Source of the DNA: Methylopila sp. Yamaguchi
Lineage (GTDB): Bacteria; Pseudomonadota; Alphaproteobacteria; Rhizobiales; Methylopilaceae
Length of the DNA stretch: 64,000 bases
Direction: 5' to 3'
NCBI RefSeq assembly: GCF_002897035.1
Contig: NZ_BAUX01000004.1
Span: 186,001-250,000 of the forward strand
Shown here: positions 7,827 through 16,842 of the stretch, in pieces
How the letters are laid out: every line of letters starts with the position of its first letter
How positions within the stretch are numbered: position 1 is the first letter of the stretch
Made by a program: the position numbers and the translations under genes
Notes under the pieces: generated by a model
What the model was told of the DNA's origin: nothing
The model's input: only the letters and a program-made list of their open reading frames with translations
Databases searched by the model: none

Positions 7827-8543
7827 ATGTGCAATCTCTACTCTCTCACCAAGGGCCAGGCGGCGATCCGCGAACTGACGCGCGCGATGGTCGACCGCAC
7901 CGGCAACCTGCCGCCGATGCCGGGCATCTTCCCCGACTATCCCGCGCCGATCGTCCGTGAGGGCGCCGACGGCCGCGAGCTCGCGCTGGCGCGTTGGGGC
8001 ATGCCGTCACCGGTGTTCGCACTGAAGGGACGGACGACCGATCCTGGCGTCACGAACATCCGCAACACGGCCTCGCCGCACTGGCGCCGCTGGCTGGGCC
8101 CGGCGAACCGCTGCGTCGTGCCGTTCTCGAGCTTCAGCGAATACGACACGCTGCCGGGCGGGAAGAAGGAGGTCGTCTGGTTCGCCCGCGACGAGAGCCG
8201 GCCGCTCGCCGTGTTCGCCGGGATCTGGACGACCTGGACGAGCGTGCGGAAGAAGGCCGAGGGCGAGGTCACGGTCGACGCCTACGGCTTCCTCACGACC
8301 GAGCCGAACGCCGTCGTCGCGCCGATCCATCCGAAGGCCATGCCGGTGATCCTCACGACCGCGGAGGAGATCGACGTCTGGCTGCGCGCGGATTGGGCCG
8401 AGGCGAAGGCGCTGCAGCGGCCGCTCCCGGACGACGCCCTGATCGTGGTGGCGCGCGGCTCACGCCAGGACGGAGGCTTGGACGAGATCGCGCCGGCGAC
8501 AGCGACCTACCAGATGGAACTCTTGCGAAACGACGACGCCTAG
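7827..8543 (+). CDS. SOS response-associated peptidase (SRAP, YedK/HMCES type)
   Basis: The protein starts MCNLYS, and Cys2 becomes the N-terminal catalytic residue after Met removal. It forms a thiazolidine crosslink with abasic sites in single-stranded DNA. Other family landmarks are [18 protein letters not shown], the [13 protein letters not shown] region and [10 protein letters not shown], which carries the conserved His. The 238 residues match the family length. SRAP genes are frequent in prophages and plasmids next to error-prone or SOS functions. A decayed copy of the same 3' end lies about 1.2 kb downstream. Confidence 0.92.
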   Translation: MCNLYSLTKGQAAIRELTRAMVDRTGNLPPMPGIFPDYPAPIVREGADGRELALARWGMPSPVFALKGRTTDPGVTNIRNTASPHWRRWLGPANRCVVPFSSFSEYDTLPGGKKEVVWFARDESRPLAVFAGIWTTWTSVRKKAEGEVTVDAYGFLTTEPNAVVAPIHPKAMPVILTTAEEIDVWLRADWAEAKALQRPLPDDALIVVARGSRQDGGLDEIAPATATYQMELLRNDDA

Positions 8544-8583
8544 GCCTTACGAGAAGTCGCAAGCGTCGTCGTGCCCGCCGATT

Positions 8584-8823
8584 TCAGACAGGATCTTGCG
8601 GCAAATCCTTAGAGGCAGCCGCCTTGAGGTCCGCAATTGTTAGTTCGCCCTTTTCGAGATGGCTGACGACGATGTTCGACTGGCCATCTTCCTGAAGCGT
8701 GCGCACCCGATCGAGCGCTGCCTTCGCCGAGTGCTCGATGATTGTCGCGCGGCCGACCGACGGTCCGCAGCTCACTCGATATGGCATCTCTAACCCAGTC
8801 CGATTCCTGTTCCGGCCCGCCAT
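8584..8823 (-). CDS. small hypothetical protein
   Basis: A 79-residue frame with ordinary protein composition: a short basic start, a strand-helix core (YRVSCGPSVGRATIIEHSAKAALDRVRTLQEDGQSNIVVSHLEKGELTIADLKAAA; read in two parts) and a charged tail. The pattern of a strand, a long helix with RV-x-x-L and a second strand resembles small modulator proteins, but I do not recognise the family. It runs opposite to the SRAP gene. Coding is supported by composition only. Confidence 0.5.
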   Translation of the reverse strand: MAGRNRNRTGLEMPYRVSCGPSVGRATIIEHSAKAALDRVRTLQEDGQSNIVVSHLEKGELTIADLKAAASKDLPQDPV

Positions 8824-9242
8824 CAGTGCCCGCGAGGATGGCGATTTCCTCAGACAGCTCAGAGGTTCGGGGGCCCTTCTCCGTCTGACCGGCCGAACGT
8901 TCTAGGCTCGAGAGGAGCCACGGCGCCATCCGTACAAACCCCGCCCGCGGCCCGTGGGCCGCCGTGCCGACATTGCACGTGCTGTAGCATTCTATTGGAC
9001 AAGTGCTCGCAGCTTTTGACGTACGACGGATGCGCGCCGAAGACGTCCCAAAGCGCAGGTCGGCAGCTGGGACCGGGATACGGACGCGCTGGTGATGGCG
9101 GCGACCGGCGCGACCAGCGCCAATTCCGGCGCGGGTCGCCATGCCGGCGGCTGCAGGCGTGAAGAAGCCGTGAAGAAGCCGTGGGCGACCAAGTTCGAGA
9201 TGCGCTCGCCGCGCTGCGATCGGGTCGACGAACTGCCCGTTG
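8824..9242. other. 419-bp stretch without a convincing gene
   Basis: All frames give Arg- or Ser-rich low-complexity products typical of antisense or non-coding GC-rich DNA. It contains a perfect 11-bp tandem duplication, GTGAAGAAGCC twice, at 9159-9180. Together with the SRAP remnant to its right it is probably degraded or inserted DNA. Confidence 0.4.
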
Positions 9243-9632
9243 CTAGAGCGGTGTGACCCCGGGCCTTGGGGTCTTCACGACCTTCTGCGCGAGCTCGAGC
9301 AGGCTCATTCGGTCGATCGGCTTGCCCAGAAAGACGGCTGGTGGCGGGAGCTCGCCATCCTTCGGTTGATGACGGCCCGAGCACACGACGATGTCGATGT
9401 GCGCCCAGTTCTCATGGACCTTGTGCGCGAGTGCGAGACCATTCATCGAGCCGGGCATGTCGACATCGGTGAGCATTAGTATGACCGATGCGTGATGTTC
9501 GGACAGTAGGCCCATGGCCTCGTCGGAACCGCCAGCCTCAAGCACCTGGTAGCCAGCTTGAGTGAGCACGTCTGCGACGTCCATGCGGCAGATGACTTCG
9601 TCTTCCGCTACAAGGGCATAGGGTATGGGCAT
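9243..9632 (-). CDS. single-domain response regulator
   Basis: I start it at MPIPYALVAEDEV, which gives 129 residues, the length of one receiver domain. The acidic pair is in AEDEVI, the phospho-acceptor Asp is in the strand ILMLTDVDMPG, the switch region is VVCSGRH, and the conserved Lys is in FLGKPID. No output domain follows. Such CheY-like proteins relay phosphate from a histidine kinase to partners; no kinase is nearby. Members with a PxxALVAEDE start are common in Hyphomicrobiales. Confidence 0.88.
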   Translation of the reverse strand: MPIPYALVAEDEVICRMDVADVLTQAGYQVLEAGGSDEAMGLLSEHHASVILMLTDVDMPGSMNGLALAHKVHENWAHIDIVVCSGRHQPKDGELPPPAVFLGKPIDRMSLLELAQKVVKTPRPGVTPL

Positions 9633-9695
9633 GCACCGTTCTCCGCTCAAGGTAGAGCGGTAACGCGGCTGATCCAAATCAGTTGCTGACGCAAA

Positions 9696-9787
9696 GCGCG
9701 GGGCTCACGCCAAGACATCGGCCGGTTGAGGTCGCGCCTGCGACGGAGACCTATCAGATGGAGCTGCTGCGGAACGACGACGCCTAG
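9696..9787 (+). pseudogene. decayed 3' end of a second SRAP gene
   Basis: The last 21 codons in frame read [20 protein letters not shown]-stop, almost the same as the end of the intact SRAP gene ([20 protein letters not shown]). The similarity continues about 30 bases upstream at DNA level (GGCTCACGCCA), but one base is missing there, so the frame shifts. No SRAP sequence is found further left. It is the scar of a duplication or of recombination between two SRAP genes. Confidence 0.8.
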
Positions 9788-9888
9788 GCCGTCCGGGTTT
9801 TTACCGATCTGTTGATCGCTCGTAATGCAGGTAGTTTGCACGCGCAGCGTGCATCAGAACCATGCGCGCCGACTTCGGGGGGATGCGC

Positions 9889-11880
9889 ATGACGACCTAT
9901 TCGGCGACGCTCGACGACAATCCGAATAACTGGACCCGTCCCTCAATCGCGGCGGGCGACCTGTTCATCGTGAATGGCCTGGGTGGAAACGACACGCTCT
10001 CGGCTGCGTCCGACGGCTCGTTCGAGGCGCACGCCGGTGACGGCGACGACGTGATCCGCGCCTACGGCCGGGGCGTCAACGTGGTCTTCGGCGACGCCGG
10101 GGACGACCAGATTTTCGGAGGGAACTATGACGCCGGACCGGCCGACACCTTGAACGGCGGCGACGGCGACGACGTAATCGGCGTCCTCAGCAGCAAAGCG
10201 ATCGCCATCAGGGGCGACGCCGGCAACGACTACATCTCCAACGGATCCACAGGGTCCGACAGCATCGACGGCGGCGCCGGTCGCGACTGGATCGTCTACG
10301 CGGCGAGCGGCAGCGACGGGGTCGGCGTCAGCCTCACGACCGGCGGTTTCAGCGGCGCCAACGCTGCGGGAGATTCAATCGTAGGGGTCGAGGGCGCGAG
10401 CGGGACCAATTTTGCCGACACGCTGGAAGGCGGGAGCGCCGCCAACGCGCTGATGGGATTGAACGGCGCCGACCTGCTTCGCGGGCTCGGCGGAAACGAC
10501 ATCTTGATCGGCGGATCGATCGCCAACTTCGCGGAGCTCTGGCTGGACGGGGTCAGTTGGCAGGCCGCGATCGGTCCGACCAGCGACGACGGCGCGGCGG
10601 ACACGCTGGAAGGCGGAGAAGGCGCCGACACGCTGATCGGCGGCCTCGGCGGCGACCGGCTGGACGGCGGCGGCGGCGTGGACCTCGTCAGCTACGCCGA
10701 CAGCACTTCCGGAGTGACCGTAAACCTCGCGACCGGCGCCGCGTCCGGCGGGACAGCCGAGGGCGACGTGCTGATCGGCGTGGAGAACCTGCAGGGCACG
10801 GCCAGCGCGGACGTGCTGACCGGCAACGCCGGCGCGAACAAGATCGAGGGGCTGTCGGGCGCGGACGCGCTCTCGGGCGGCGGCGGAGTCGATTCGCTCT
10901 ACGGCGGCGACGGCGCTGACACGCTCGACGGCGGAACGGGCGCAGACCGCCTCTATGGCGGCGCGGGCGCGGACACCTACTACATCGATGACGTCGGTGA
11001 CGTGATTGGCGGGGAAGCGGCGGGGGTGGAGATCGACCTTGTCTACGCCTCGGTCAGCTACACGCTCGGGACCACGCTCGAGAACCTCACGCTGACGGGC
11101 CTGGCGGCAAACGGCGTGGGCAACGCCGCGGCCAACGTCATCGTCGGCACGAAATACGCCAACACCCTGAGCGGGCTCGGGGGCGATGACACCCTATCCG
11201 GCGGAGCTGGCGCCGACACGGTGCTCGGAGGGGCCGGAGCCGACAGTCTCGACGGCGGCGCGGGCTTGGACACCGCCTCCTACGCCGGGGCCACGGGCAA
11301 CGTTGTCGCGAACCTGACGACGCCTTCGCTGAACAGCGGCGAAGCGGCGGGCGACGTCTATGTCTCGATCGAGAACCTGACCGGCGGCAAGTACCTCGAC
11401 ACGCTGACCGGCGGGAAATACGCCAACGTGCTCGACGGCGGCGCGCGCGCGGACACGCTGTACGGGATGGCGGGCGCCGACACGCTGCTCGGGGGCGACG
11501 GCGACGACACGTTAAGCGGAGGCGCGGGCGTCGACCTACTGACGGGCGGCGCCGGCCGCGACGTCTTCGTCTTCGACCAGAGCCTCGGCGCGACCAACGC
11601 CGATGTGATCAGCGACTTCTCGACGGTCTATGACCTCGTCCAGCTCGACGACGCCGTGTTCAGGGGACTGACCGCGGGAACGGCCCTCGCTGCAGGCCAA
11701 TTCCAGGCTGGCGCGGGGCTTGCCGCGGCCACCGAAGCCGACGACCGGATCATCTACGACACGACGAGCGGTTCGCTGTTCTTCGACCGGGACGGTCTCG
11801 GCGGCGTCGCGGCGGTCAAGTTCGCGACGCTCGCCTCGGCGCCGACGACGCTCTCAGCCTCAGACTTCGTGGTGGCTTGA
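9889..11880 (+). CDS. large RTX hemolysin-type calcium-binding repeat protein
   Basis: Three in-frame ATGs exist; I take the third, with GGGGGG just upstream, giving 663 residues. Nearly the whole protein is made of RTX nonapeptide blocks (GGDGDDxI, GGAGADTL, GGGGVDSLYGG) in at least five clusters, separated by linkers such as VTVNLATGAASGG and ENLTLTG. The end (DVFVFDQSLGATNADVISDF ... LFFDRDGLGG; read in two parts) is the conserved C-terminal RTX cap with the secretion signal. No catalytic domain is visible, so it is more likely an S-layer-, adhesin- or calcium-sink-type protein than a toxin. It sits beside the SRAP scar in prophage cargo. Confidence 0.85.
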   Translation: MTTYSATLDDNPNNWTRPSIAAGDLFIVNGLGGNDTLSAASDGSFEAHAGDGDDVIRAYGRGVNVVFGDAGDDQIFGGNYDAGPADTLNGGDGDDVIGVLSSKAIAIRGDAGNDYISNGSTGSDSIDGGAGRDWIVYAASGSDGVGVSLTTGGFSGANAAGDSIVGVEGASGTNFADTLEGGSAANALMGLNGADLLRGLGGNDILIGGSIANFAELWLDGVSWQAAIGPTSDDGAADTLEGGEGADTLIGGLGGDRLDGGGGVDLVSYADSTSGVTVNLATGAASGGTAEGDVLIGVENLQGTASADVLTGNAGANKIEGLSGADALSGGGGVDSLYGGDGADTLDGGTGADRLYGGAGADTYYIDDVGDVIGGEAAGVEIDLVYASVSYTLGTTLENLTLTGLAANGVGNAAANVIVGTKYANTLSGLGGDDTLSGGAGADTVLGGAGADSLDGGAGLDTASYAGATGNVVANLTTPSLNSGEAAGDVYVSIENLTGGKYLDTLTGGKYANVLDGGARADTLYGMAGADTLLGGDGDDTLSGGAGVDLLTGGAGRDVFVFDQSLGATNADVISDFSTVYDLVQLDDAVFRGLTAGTALAAGQFQAGAGLAAATEADDRIIYDTTSGSLFFDRDGLGGVAAVKFATLASAPTTLSASDFVVA

Positions 11881-12207
11881 CGAGGATCGCGCCCCCAGGC
11901 GTCGTAGGGGGCGGCTTCCTTCTCGGATCAATGCTCCGGGATGCCCGCGAGCGCCGCGTGCCGGAGTCCGCCGCCCGGCGTGGCGGCCGCGGGCGTCTCG
12001 TCATGAACGAGAGCGTGGCGGCCCGCGGTTAAGGCCGGGTGTTGAGCAGGGGAAATCGCGGCACCGGCCGTCGGAAAAGCGCTAGACTCCGCGGGCTGAC
12101 CATAGCGGCAACGCGGAGCGTCCGGCTGTAGGCCGGAAAAACTAACGTGATAAAGGGTAAGGAACGCGCATGAGCACGCCCGCCATGACACGAGTACGCG
12201 ACGAGCG
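11881..12207. other. intergenic region before the STAND NTPase gene
   Basis: 327 bases hold the terminator of the RTX gene near the left end and no convincing frame. On the right, a well-placed AAGGA precedes an ATG at 12170 that opens a 41-codon frame overlapping the first 88 bases of the STAND gene out of frame; it could be a leader that couples translation. I see no clear -35/-10 pair. Confidence 0.4.
11890..11920 (+). terminator. probable terminator after second RTX gene
   Basis: CGCCCCC pairs with GGGGGCG across a 10-base loop, 10 bases after the RTX stop, followed by GCTTCCTTCT. The T-rich tract is imperfect. Confidence 0.5.
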
Positions 12208-15200
12208 ATGTTTGACATTAGCCCTGACGAGATTGCCTTGCTCAACGATGTTGATCTACGCGAGCTCGTCGGCCGCTTGTGCGAGGCCGAGCTAGCGAGC
12301 CGGGGAATGTCGACCGCTGCGGTGACCTGGGGCGGCAATCAGACCGCCGCGGACGGTGGCCTCGACGTACGGGTCGCTTTGCCCGCGGACACCTCCACCG
12401 ACGGCTACATCTCTAGGTTCTCCACCGGGTTCCAGGTCAAGACACCAGACATGCCGCGGGCGGCCATCCTCGCGGAGATGCGGCCGGATGGTGCGATCCG
12501 GCCCGTCATCCAGGAACTCGCCAACGAGGCGGGCGCCTATGTCATCATCAGCTCGCACGGGTCAACGGCCGACATCGCCCTTCGCAACCGGCGAAACGCC
12601 ATGCGCGAGGCCCTGACCGGGGTCGCGGATGCCGCCCAGCTCCACACTGACTTCTACGATCGCACACGGCTTGCGAGTTGGGTGCGACAGCACCCCGGGC
12701 TGATTACATGGGTCAAGGAGAGGGTAGGCCGCGCCCTCGCCGGCTGGCGTCCTTACGGGCCGTGGAGCGGCGCGGCGGAGGACGTCGAGGCCGAGTACCT
12801 GCTTGACGACAAGCTGCGCCTCCACCTTGGCGCACACCGCGACGCGCCCGCGCAGCCCGTCGCCGACGCCATCGACGAGATGCGCGACGAGCTTGCCCAA
12901 CCTCGCAAGATTGTGCGCTTAGTCGGCTTGTCGGGGGTAGGGAAAACCCGCTTTGTCCAGGCTCTCTTCGACGCGGGCATCGGCTCGCGCCCCCTGCCGC
13001 CGTCGCTCGCGGTCTACACCAACCTGTCGGATAACCCCGACCCGCAGCCAACCGGCCTCGCCTCCGACCTGATCGCGAACCGCACGCGCGCCATTCTGAT
13101 AGTCGACAACTGTCCTCCAGATCTCCACCGCAGGCTCTCGGATCTGTGCGCGGCACCAGGCAGCACGGTCAGCGTCCTCACGGTCGAGTACGACGTGCGC
13201 GACGACCAGCCCGAGGGGACGCAGGTCGTCACCCTGGACACATCCTCGCCCGAGCTGATCGAGAAGCTGATCCGACGCCGCTTCCCGCACGTGTCCGAGG
13301 TTGACGCGCGCACTATCGCCGAGGCGTCCGGTGGTAACGCCCGGATCGCCGTCGCCCTTGCCGGGACGGTCGAGCAGTCCGAGACGATTGCGGGTCTCTC
13401 GGACGACGAGCTCTTCCAGCGCTTGTTTCGCCAAAGGCACGACGCCAACGACGCTCTGCTCCTGGCGGCTCAAGCCTGCTCGCTGGTCTACTCCTTTCAA
13501 GGCGAGGCGCTGGCGGGCGATGAGGCGGAGCTGCCGCGCCTCGCGGTGCTCGCGGACCAAGCGCCACGGGAGCTCTACCGACACGTGGGCGAGTTGCTAC
13601 GACGGGACCTCGTCCAGCAGCGCAGCGCTTGGCGGGCCGTGCTGCCGCACGCCATCGCGAACCGGCTCGCGGCACGCGCCCTCGAGGACACGCCGTACGA
13701 CCTTATCGATCAGCAGCTCGTGATGGGCGGAGCGGATCGGCTCGCGCGGTCTTTCTCGCGGCGGCTGGCGTTCCTACACGAGCACCCCCGCGCTATCGCC
13801 ATCGTCGAGCGATGGCTCGCGGCCGGTGGCCTGCTGGGAGACGCCACGGCTCTCAACGACCTCGGCCGAGCGATGTTCAAGAACGTCGCCCCAGTGTCGC
13901 CCGGGGCCGCGCTCTCGGCGCTGGAGCGGGTGGGCGGCGGCAATCCCGAGGTGGCCGTGACCGTCTTGAGACAATATCGGTCGTTGCTGCGCTCGCTGGC
14001 CTATGACCCGCCCCTATTCGAACGAAGCGCCTCCCTGCTGGTACTGACGGCGACGCAGAGCCCGGACGAGCGGGAGGCTAAAGACGCTTCCGACACGTTC
14101 GTCTCGCTCTTCACGATCCACTTGTCAGGGACGCATGCCACCATCGAGCAGCGCCTCGGGGTCATCGAGCGACTGATCCGATCCGGCGAGGTAAAGCAGC
14201 GTTCGCTGGGCTTGGCCGCCCTGGACGAAGTTCTGGAAGCGACGCACTTCAGCTCCGTCCATCGGTTCGAGTTCGGGGGGCGGTCACGGGATTACGGTTA
14301 CCGGCCCGGGAGTGACGAGGACGTCTCCCAGTGGTACGGCGCCGCGCTGGCGCTAATCGTACGATTGGCGTTCACCGAGGGGGTGCTCAAGCGCGAGTTG
14401 GGCGGTCTGCTGGCGCGAAACTTCCGCGGGCTGTGGACCTGGGCCCATATGTTTGACGACTTGGAGGGCGTATCCCACTGGTTTGCCGCAGATGGGTTCT
14501 GGCGAGAGGGCTGGGTCGCGTGCCGGCAGATTATGAGTTTCGATAGGGACCGGATGGGCCCGGACAGCTTGTGTCGCCTTTCCGCTCTGGAAGCTGCGCT
14601 TAAGCCATCCAACCTCGCGGAACGGGTCCGGGCGATTGTGCTAGGCGACAGGTCGGGCGGTCTTGATCTGGATGACATTGACCTCGAAGACGACAACACG
14701 GGCGAGTTCGAGCGCCCTGAAGCGATCGCCACCGAGCTTGGCGCGGCGGTCGCCGCTGACGAGACGGTGTTCGCAGGTCTATTGCCTGACCTTCTCCGTG
14801 GCGGGACCAGGGCCTGGGCGTTCGGTCGTGGGCTCGCAGGCGCAGCCGAGAACAGCCGCGCGACATGGTCAAGGCTCATAGAGGGTCTCGGGCAGATCCC
14901 GCCGGAGCACCGCAACGTTCAGGTGCTCCGAGGATTTCTTGCCGAAGTTTGGGAGCAGGACAGAGGCCTTGCGCAAGATCTCCTCGACGTCGCTTCCGAC
15001 CAGATGATCCTGATCCCGTTCGTTCCGCTACTGCACTCAGCGGTGGAAATCGACGCGCGCGGTGTCGAGCGGTTAAAGCAGGCGCTCAACTCGGATCAGG
15101 TGCCGGTCTGGATGTATGGGAACCTGGCGCTTGGTCGAACGACCGACCAAGTTGGAGGCGGCGAACTGAGAGATCTGCTCCTCCTTATCGCCGACAAGCC

Positions 15201-15990
15201 GGAAGGGTTCGAGGTAGCTCTCAATATTCTCTACATGCGCCTCTACTCGGACCGCTCGGCCCAGAGACAGCATGAGCCTGAGCTCCTAGAGGCCGGTCGA
15301 GATCTTCTGGGGCGCATCAGGTTCCGGAGGGGCAACCAGCTTGCAGCCCGCGAGCTGGCCGCGGTCGTGCGAGCCTGCCTTGCAGGTCCAGAAGCCGCGC
15401 CCCTCGCGACGGAGATCACCGGCCGGCTGAAGCGGGCCGTCGCGGCTTACGAGACCTACTCGTTCGACAACAGTGACTTGTTGAGAGCCCTACTAGCGGT
15501 CCAGCCAACGACTGTTCTAGACGCCCTGTTTGAAGGAGATGACCAGGAGCACCGGGCGGGTGCCGATGTGTTTAATCGCCGGTCGAACGCGGCTGACGAG
15601 ATCCCGTGCGATGAGCTCATTACTTGGTGCAACCAAGACCGCCAGGGACGCTATACTCTTGCGGCCTCCTTCGTCGCGTTCGCACACCGCGCCGAAGAGA
15701 GCGGGCCCACGGTCTGGTCGGAGCAGGCAAAGGCTCTGCTCGCCCATGCGCCGGACCCCGGAAGCGTACTGGCGGTGTTCGTAGAGCGGTTCCGGCCTAT
15801 GAGCTGGAGCGGCTCGCGCGCAGCCCTGATGGAGGCGAACGCTTGCTTGCTCGACAACCTGGAGACTGTTGTCTCGGCGAGCCTGATGCCGATCGTGGCC
15901 GACGCTAAGGCCCGACTCGCGCGTGAGGTTGCGAGGGCGCGGGAACGAGAGACTGCGGAGGATCGAGAGCGGGACGAAAGGTTCGAATGA
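12208..15990 (+). CDS. nuclease-STAND NTPase, Avs-like anti-phage defence candidate
   Basis: This 1260-residue protein has three parts. Residues about 20-180 resemble an Mrr/Cap4-type PD-(D/E)xK nuclease: Asp53 in GGLDVRV and Gln76-x-Lys78 in GFQVK form the active-site pattern. Residues about 225-480 are a STAND P-loop NTPase, with Walker A GLSGVGKT (240-247), Walker B ILIVD (296-300) and a winged-helix-like C-terminal part. From about 500 to the end it is helical, probably a TPR-like sensor array, ending in a charged coil. This order (effector, STAND, repeat sensor) is that of antiviral STAND (Avs) proteins, which recognise a phage protein, oligomerise and cut DNA. It is a single gene among prophage cargo. 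No close family is recalled, so the trigger is unknown. The start has no good ribosome site, and a short frame upstream overlaps it. Confidence 0.8.
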   Translation: MFDISPDEIALLNDVDLRELVGRLCEAELASRGMSTAAVTWGGNQTAADGGLDVRVALPADTSTDGYISRFSTGFQVKTPDMPRAAILAEMRPDGAIRPVIQELANEAGAYVIISSHGSTADIALRNRRNAMREALTGVADAAQLHTDFYDRTRLASWVRQHPGLITWVKERVGRALAGWRPYGPWSGAAEDVEAEYLLDDKLRLHLGAHRDAPAQPVADAIDEMRDELAQPRKIVRLVGLSGVGKTRFVQALFDAGIGSRPLPPSLAVYTNLSDNPDPQPTGLASDLIANRTRAILIVDNCPPDLHRRLSDLCAAPGSTVSVLTVEYDVRDDQPEGTQVVTLDTSSPELIEKLIRRRFPHVSEVDARTIAEASGGNARIAVALAGTVEQSETIAGLSDDELFQRLFRQRHDANDALLLAAQACSLVYSFQGEALAGDEAELPRLAVLADQAPRELYRHVGELLRRDLVQQRSAWRAVLPHAIANRLAARALEDTPYDLIDQQLVMGGADRLARSFSRRLAFLHEHPRAIAIVERWLAAGGLLGDATALNDLGRAMFKNVAPVSPGAALSALERVGGGNPEVAVTVLRQYRSLLRSLAYDPPLFERSASLLVLTATQSPDEREAKDASDTFVSLFTIHLSGTHATIEQRLGVIERLIRSGEVKQRSLGLAALDEVLEATHFSSVHRFEFGGRSRDYGYRPGSDEDVSQWYGAALALIVRLAFTEGVLKRELGGLLARNFRGLWTWAHMFDDLEGVSHWFAADGFWREGWVACRQIMSFDRDRMGPDSLCRLSALEAALKPSNLAERVRAIVLGDRSGGLDLDDIDLEDDNTGEFERPEAIATELGAAVAADETVFAGLLPDLLRGGTRAWAFGRGLAGAAENSRATWSRLIEGLGQIPPEHRNVQVLRGFLAEVWEQDRGLAQDLLDVASDQMILIPFVPLLHSAVEIDARGVERLKQALNSDQVPVWMYGNLALGRTTDQVGGGELRDLLLLIADKPEGFEVALNILYMRLYSDRSAQRQHEPELLEAGRDLLGRIRFRRGNQLAARELAAVVRACLAGPEAAPLATEITGRLKRAVAAYETYSFDNSDLLRALLAVQPTTVLDALFEGDDQEHRAGADVFNRRSNAADEIPCDELITWCNQDRQGRYTLAASFVAFAHRAEESGPTVWSEQAKALLAHAPDPGSVLAVFVERFRPMSWSGSRAALMEANACLLDNLETVVSASLMPIVADAKARLAREVARARERETAEDRERDERFE

Positions 15991-16207
15991 TCTCTCGCGA
16001 GCCGGCGGCCATTCCCTTCAAAGCGCCCCCATGCGGACCACATCTCCGACGGCGACGAGGATCTACGCCTGTCTGTAGAGCGGCGTCGCGGCCTTGCCGT
16101 AAATCGCAGGCGTTGCAAGACGCGAGTCGCCGACAGTGTACGACAGTGTTCAGTCAGATTTTGTTGGGAAGACGAGAGCGTGGCCGGCTGCAGTTTAGGC
16201 CGATTGT

Positions 16208-16633
16208 TCAGGCGGAGGCGCCCATCCGGTCCAGCGCCCTGGCGTAGCGTTCGAGGCGCGACCTGTCGCTCTCGGTGATCTCGCCGAGGCGCGTCGTGTC
16301 CATGTTGTCGAGCAGGTCGGCGCGCTTCACGATCCGGCCGATCGGATCCTTCGCGGCCCGGTCGACGAACTCCATGTAGGTTTCGCCCTCCCGCCGCGTG
16401 ACGGCGTCCACGCCGGCCAGCACCGCTTCGCTGAAGCCCTCCGCGCGCAGCCCCTCCAGCGTCCAGGGTGTGTCCTCGACGACGTCGTGAAGGACGGCGA
16501 CGATCCGGGCGTCGCCGACGGGGCAGGCGAAGGCGACCCGCATCGAATGCATGATGTACGGCGCGCCGGCCTTGTCGACCTGCCCGGCGTGCGCCTCGGT
16601 CGCGATCTGGATGGCTCGTTCGAGCGTGCTCAC
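16208..16633 (-). CDS. HD-domain hydrolase, (p)ppGpp-hydrolase-like
   Basis: 141 residues forming one HD domain of the RelA/SpoT hydrolase type. Landmarks are AxEAHxGQxDKAG with metal-binding His, PYIMHSMRV, VAVLHDVVEDT (the HD pair at 49-50 and the ED motif) and TRREGETYMEFVDR. Free-standing domains of this kind cleave the 3'-diphosphate of alarmones or related nucleotides (small alarmone hydrolases, MESH1-like). It overlaps the upstream small gene by four bases, which in turn overlaps the thermonuclease, so the three form one leftward operon. Substrate not shown by sequence. Confidence 0.85.
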   Translation of the reverse strand: MSTLERAIQIATEAHAGQVDKAGAPYIMHSMRVAFACPVGDARIVAVLHDVVEDTPWTLEGLRAEGFSEAVLAGVDAVTRREGETYMEFVDRAAKDPIGRIVKRADLLDNMDTTRLGEITESDRSRLERYARALDRMGASA

Positions 16634-16842
16634 GTCAGCCCCTTCGCAGCGTCCCCGCGGTGGCGCTCTGCGGCTGGATCAGTCTCCAGGGCTCCATACT
16701 CGGGCGCGGGCGGATAGAAGACTGCAGGTCCGCTCACGGCGCCGCCCGCCACGGCGAGGTCGAGAGCCTTGAGGGCTCGCTTTGCTCGAACCGCCGCGAT
16801 CTGCGCGTCGTCCTCCCGAGCATCCTCCTTGTCCGACATCAT
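16630..16842 (-). CDS. small hypothetical protein between nuclease and HD hydrolase
   Basis: I start it at the ATG that overlaps the stop of the thermonuclease (ATGA), giving 70 residues. The first half is a charged helix (KEDAREDDAQIAAVRAKRAL) and the rest is Pro/Gly-rich and likely disordered. Its stop overlaps the start of the HD gene, so it is coupled on both sides. No family recognised. Confidence 0.5.
   Translation of the reverse strand: MMSDKEDAREDDAQIAAVRAKRALKALDLAVAGGAVSGPAVFYPPAPEYGALETDPAAERHRGDAAKGLT

Noticed and set aside
9889-11880. Periodic DNA repeats considered as tandem satellite or assembly artefact
   Set aside because: Periodicity is explained by the RTX nonapeptide coding (27 bases) with varied codons; copies are not identical at DNA level.
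12170-12295. 41-codon frame with good AAGGA site overlapping the STAND gene start
   Set aside because: Only a leader candidate; product has no protein-like pattern, so it is mentioned but not called as a gene.
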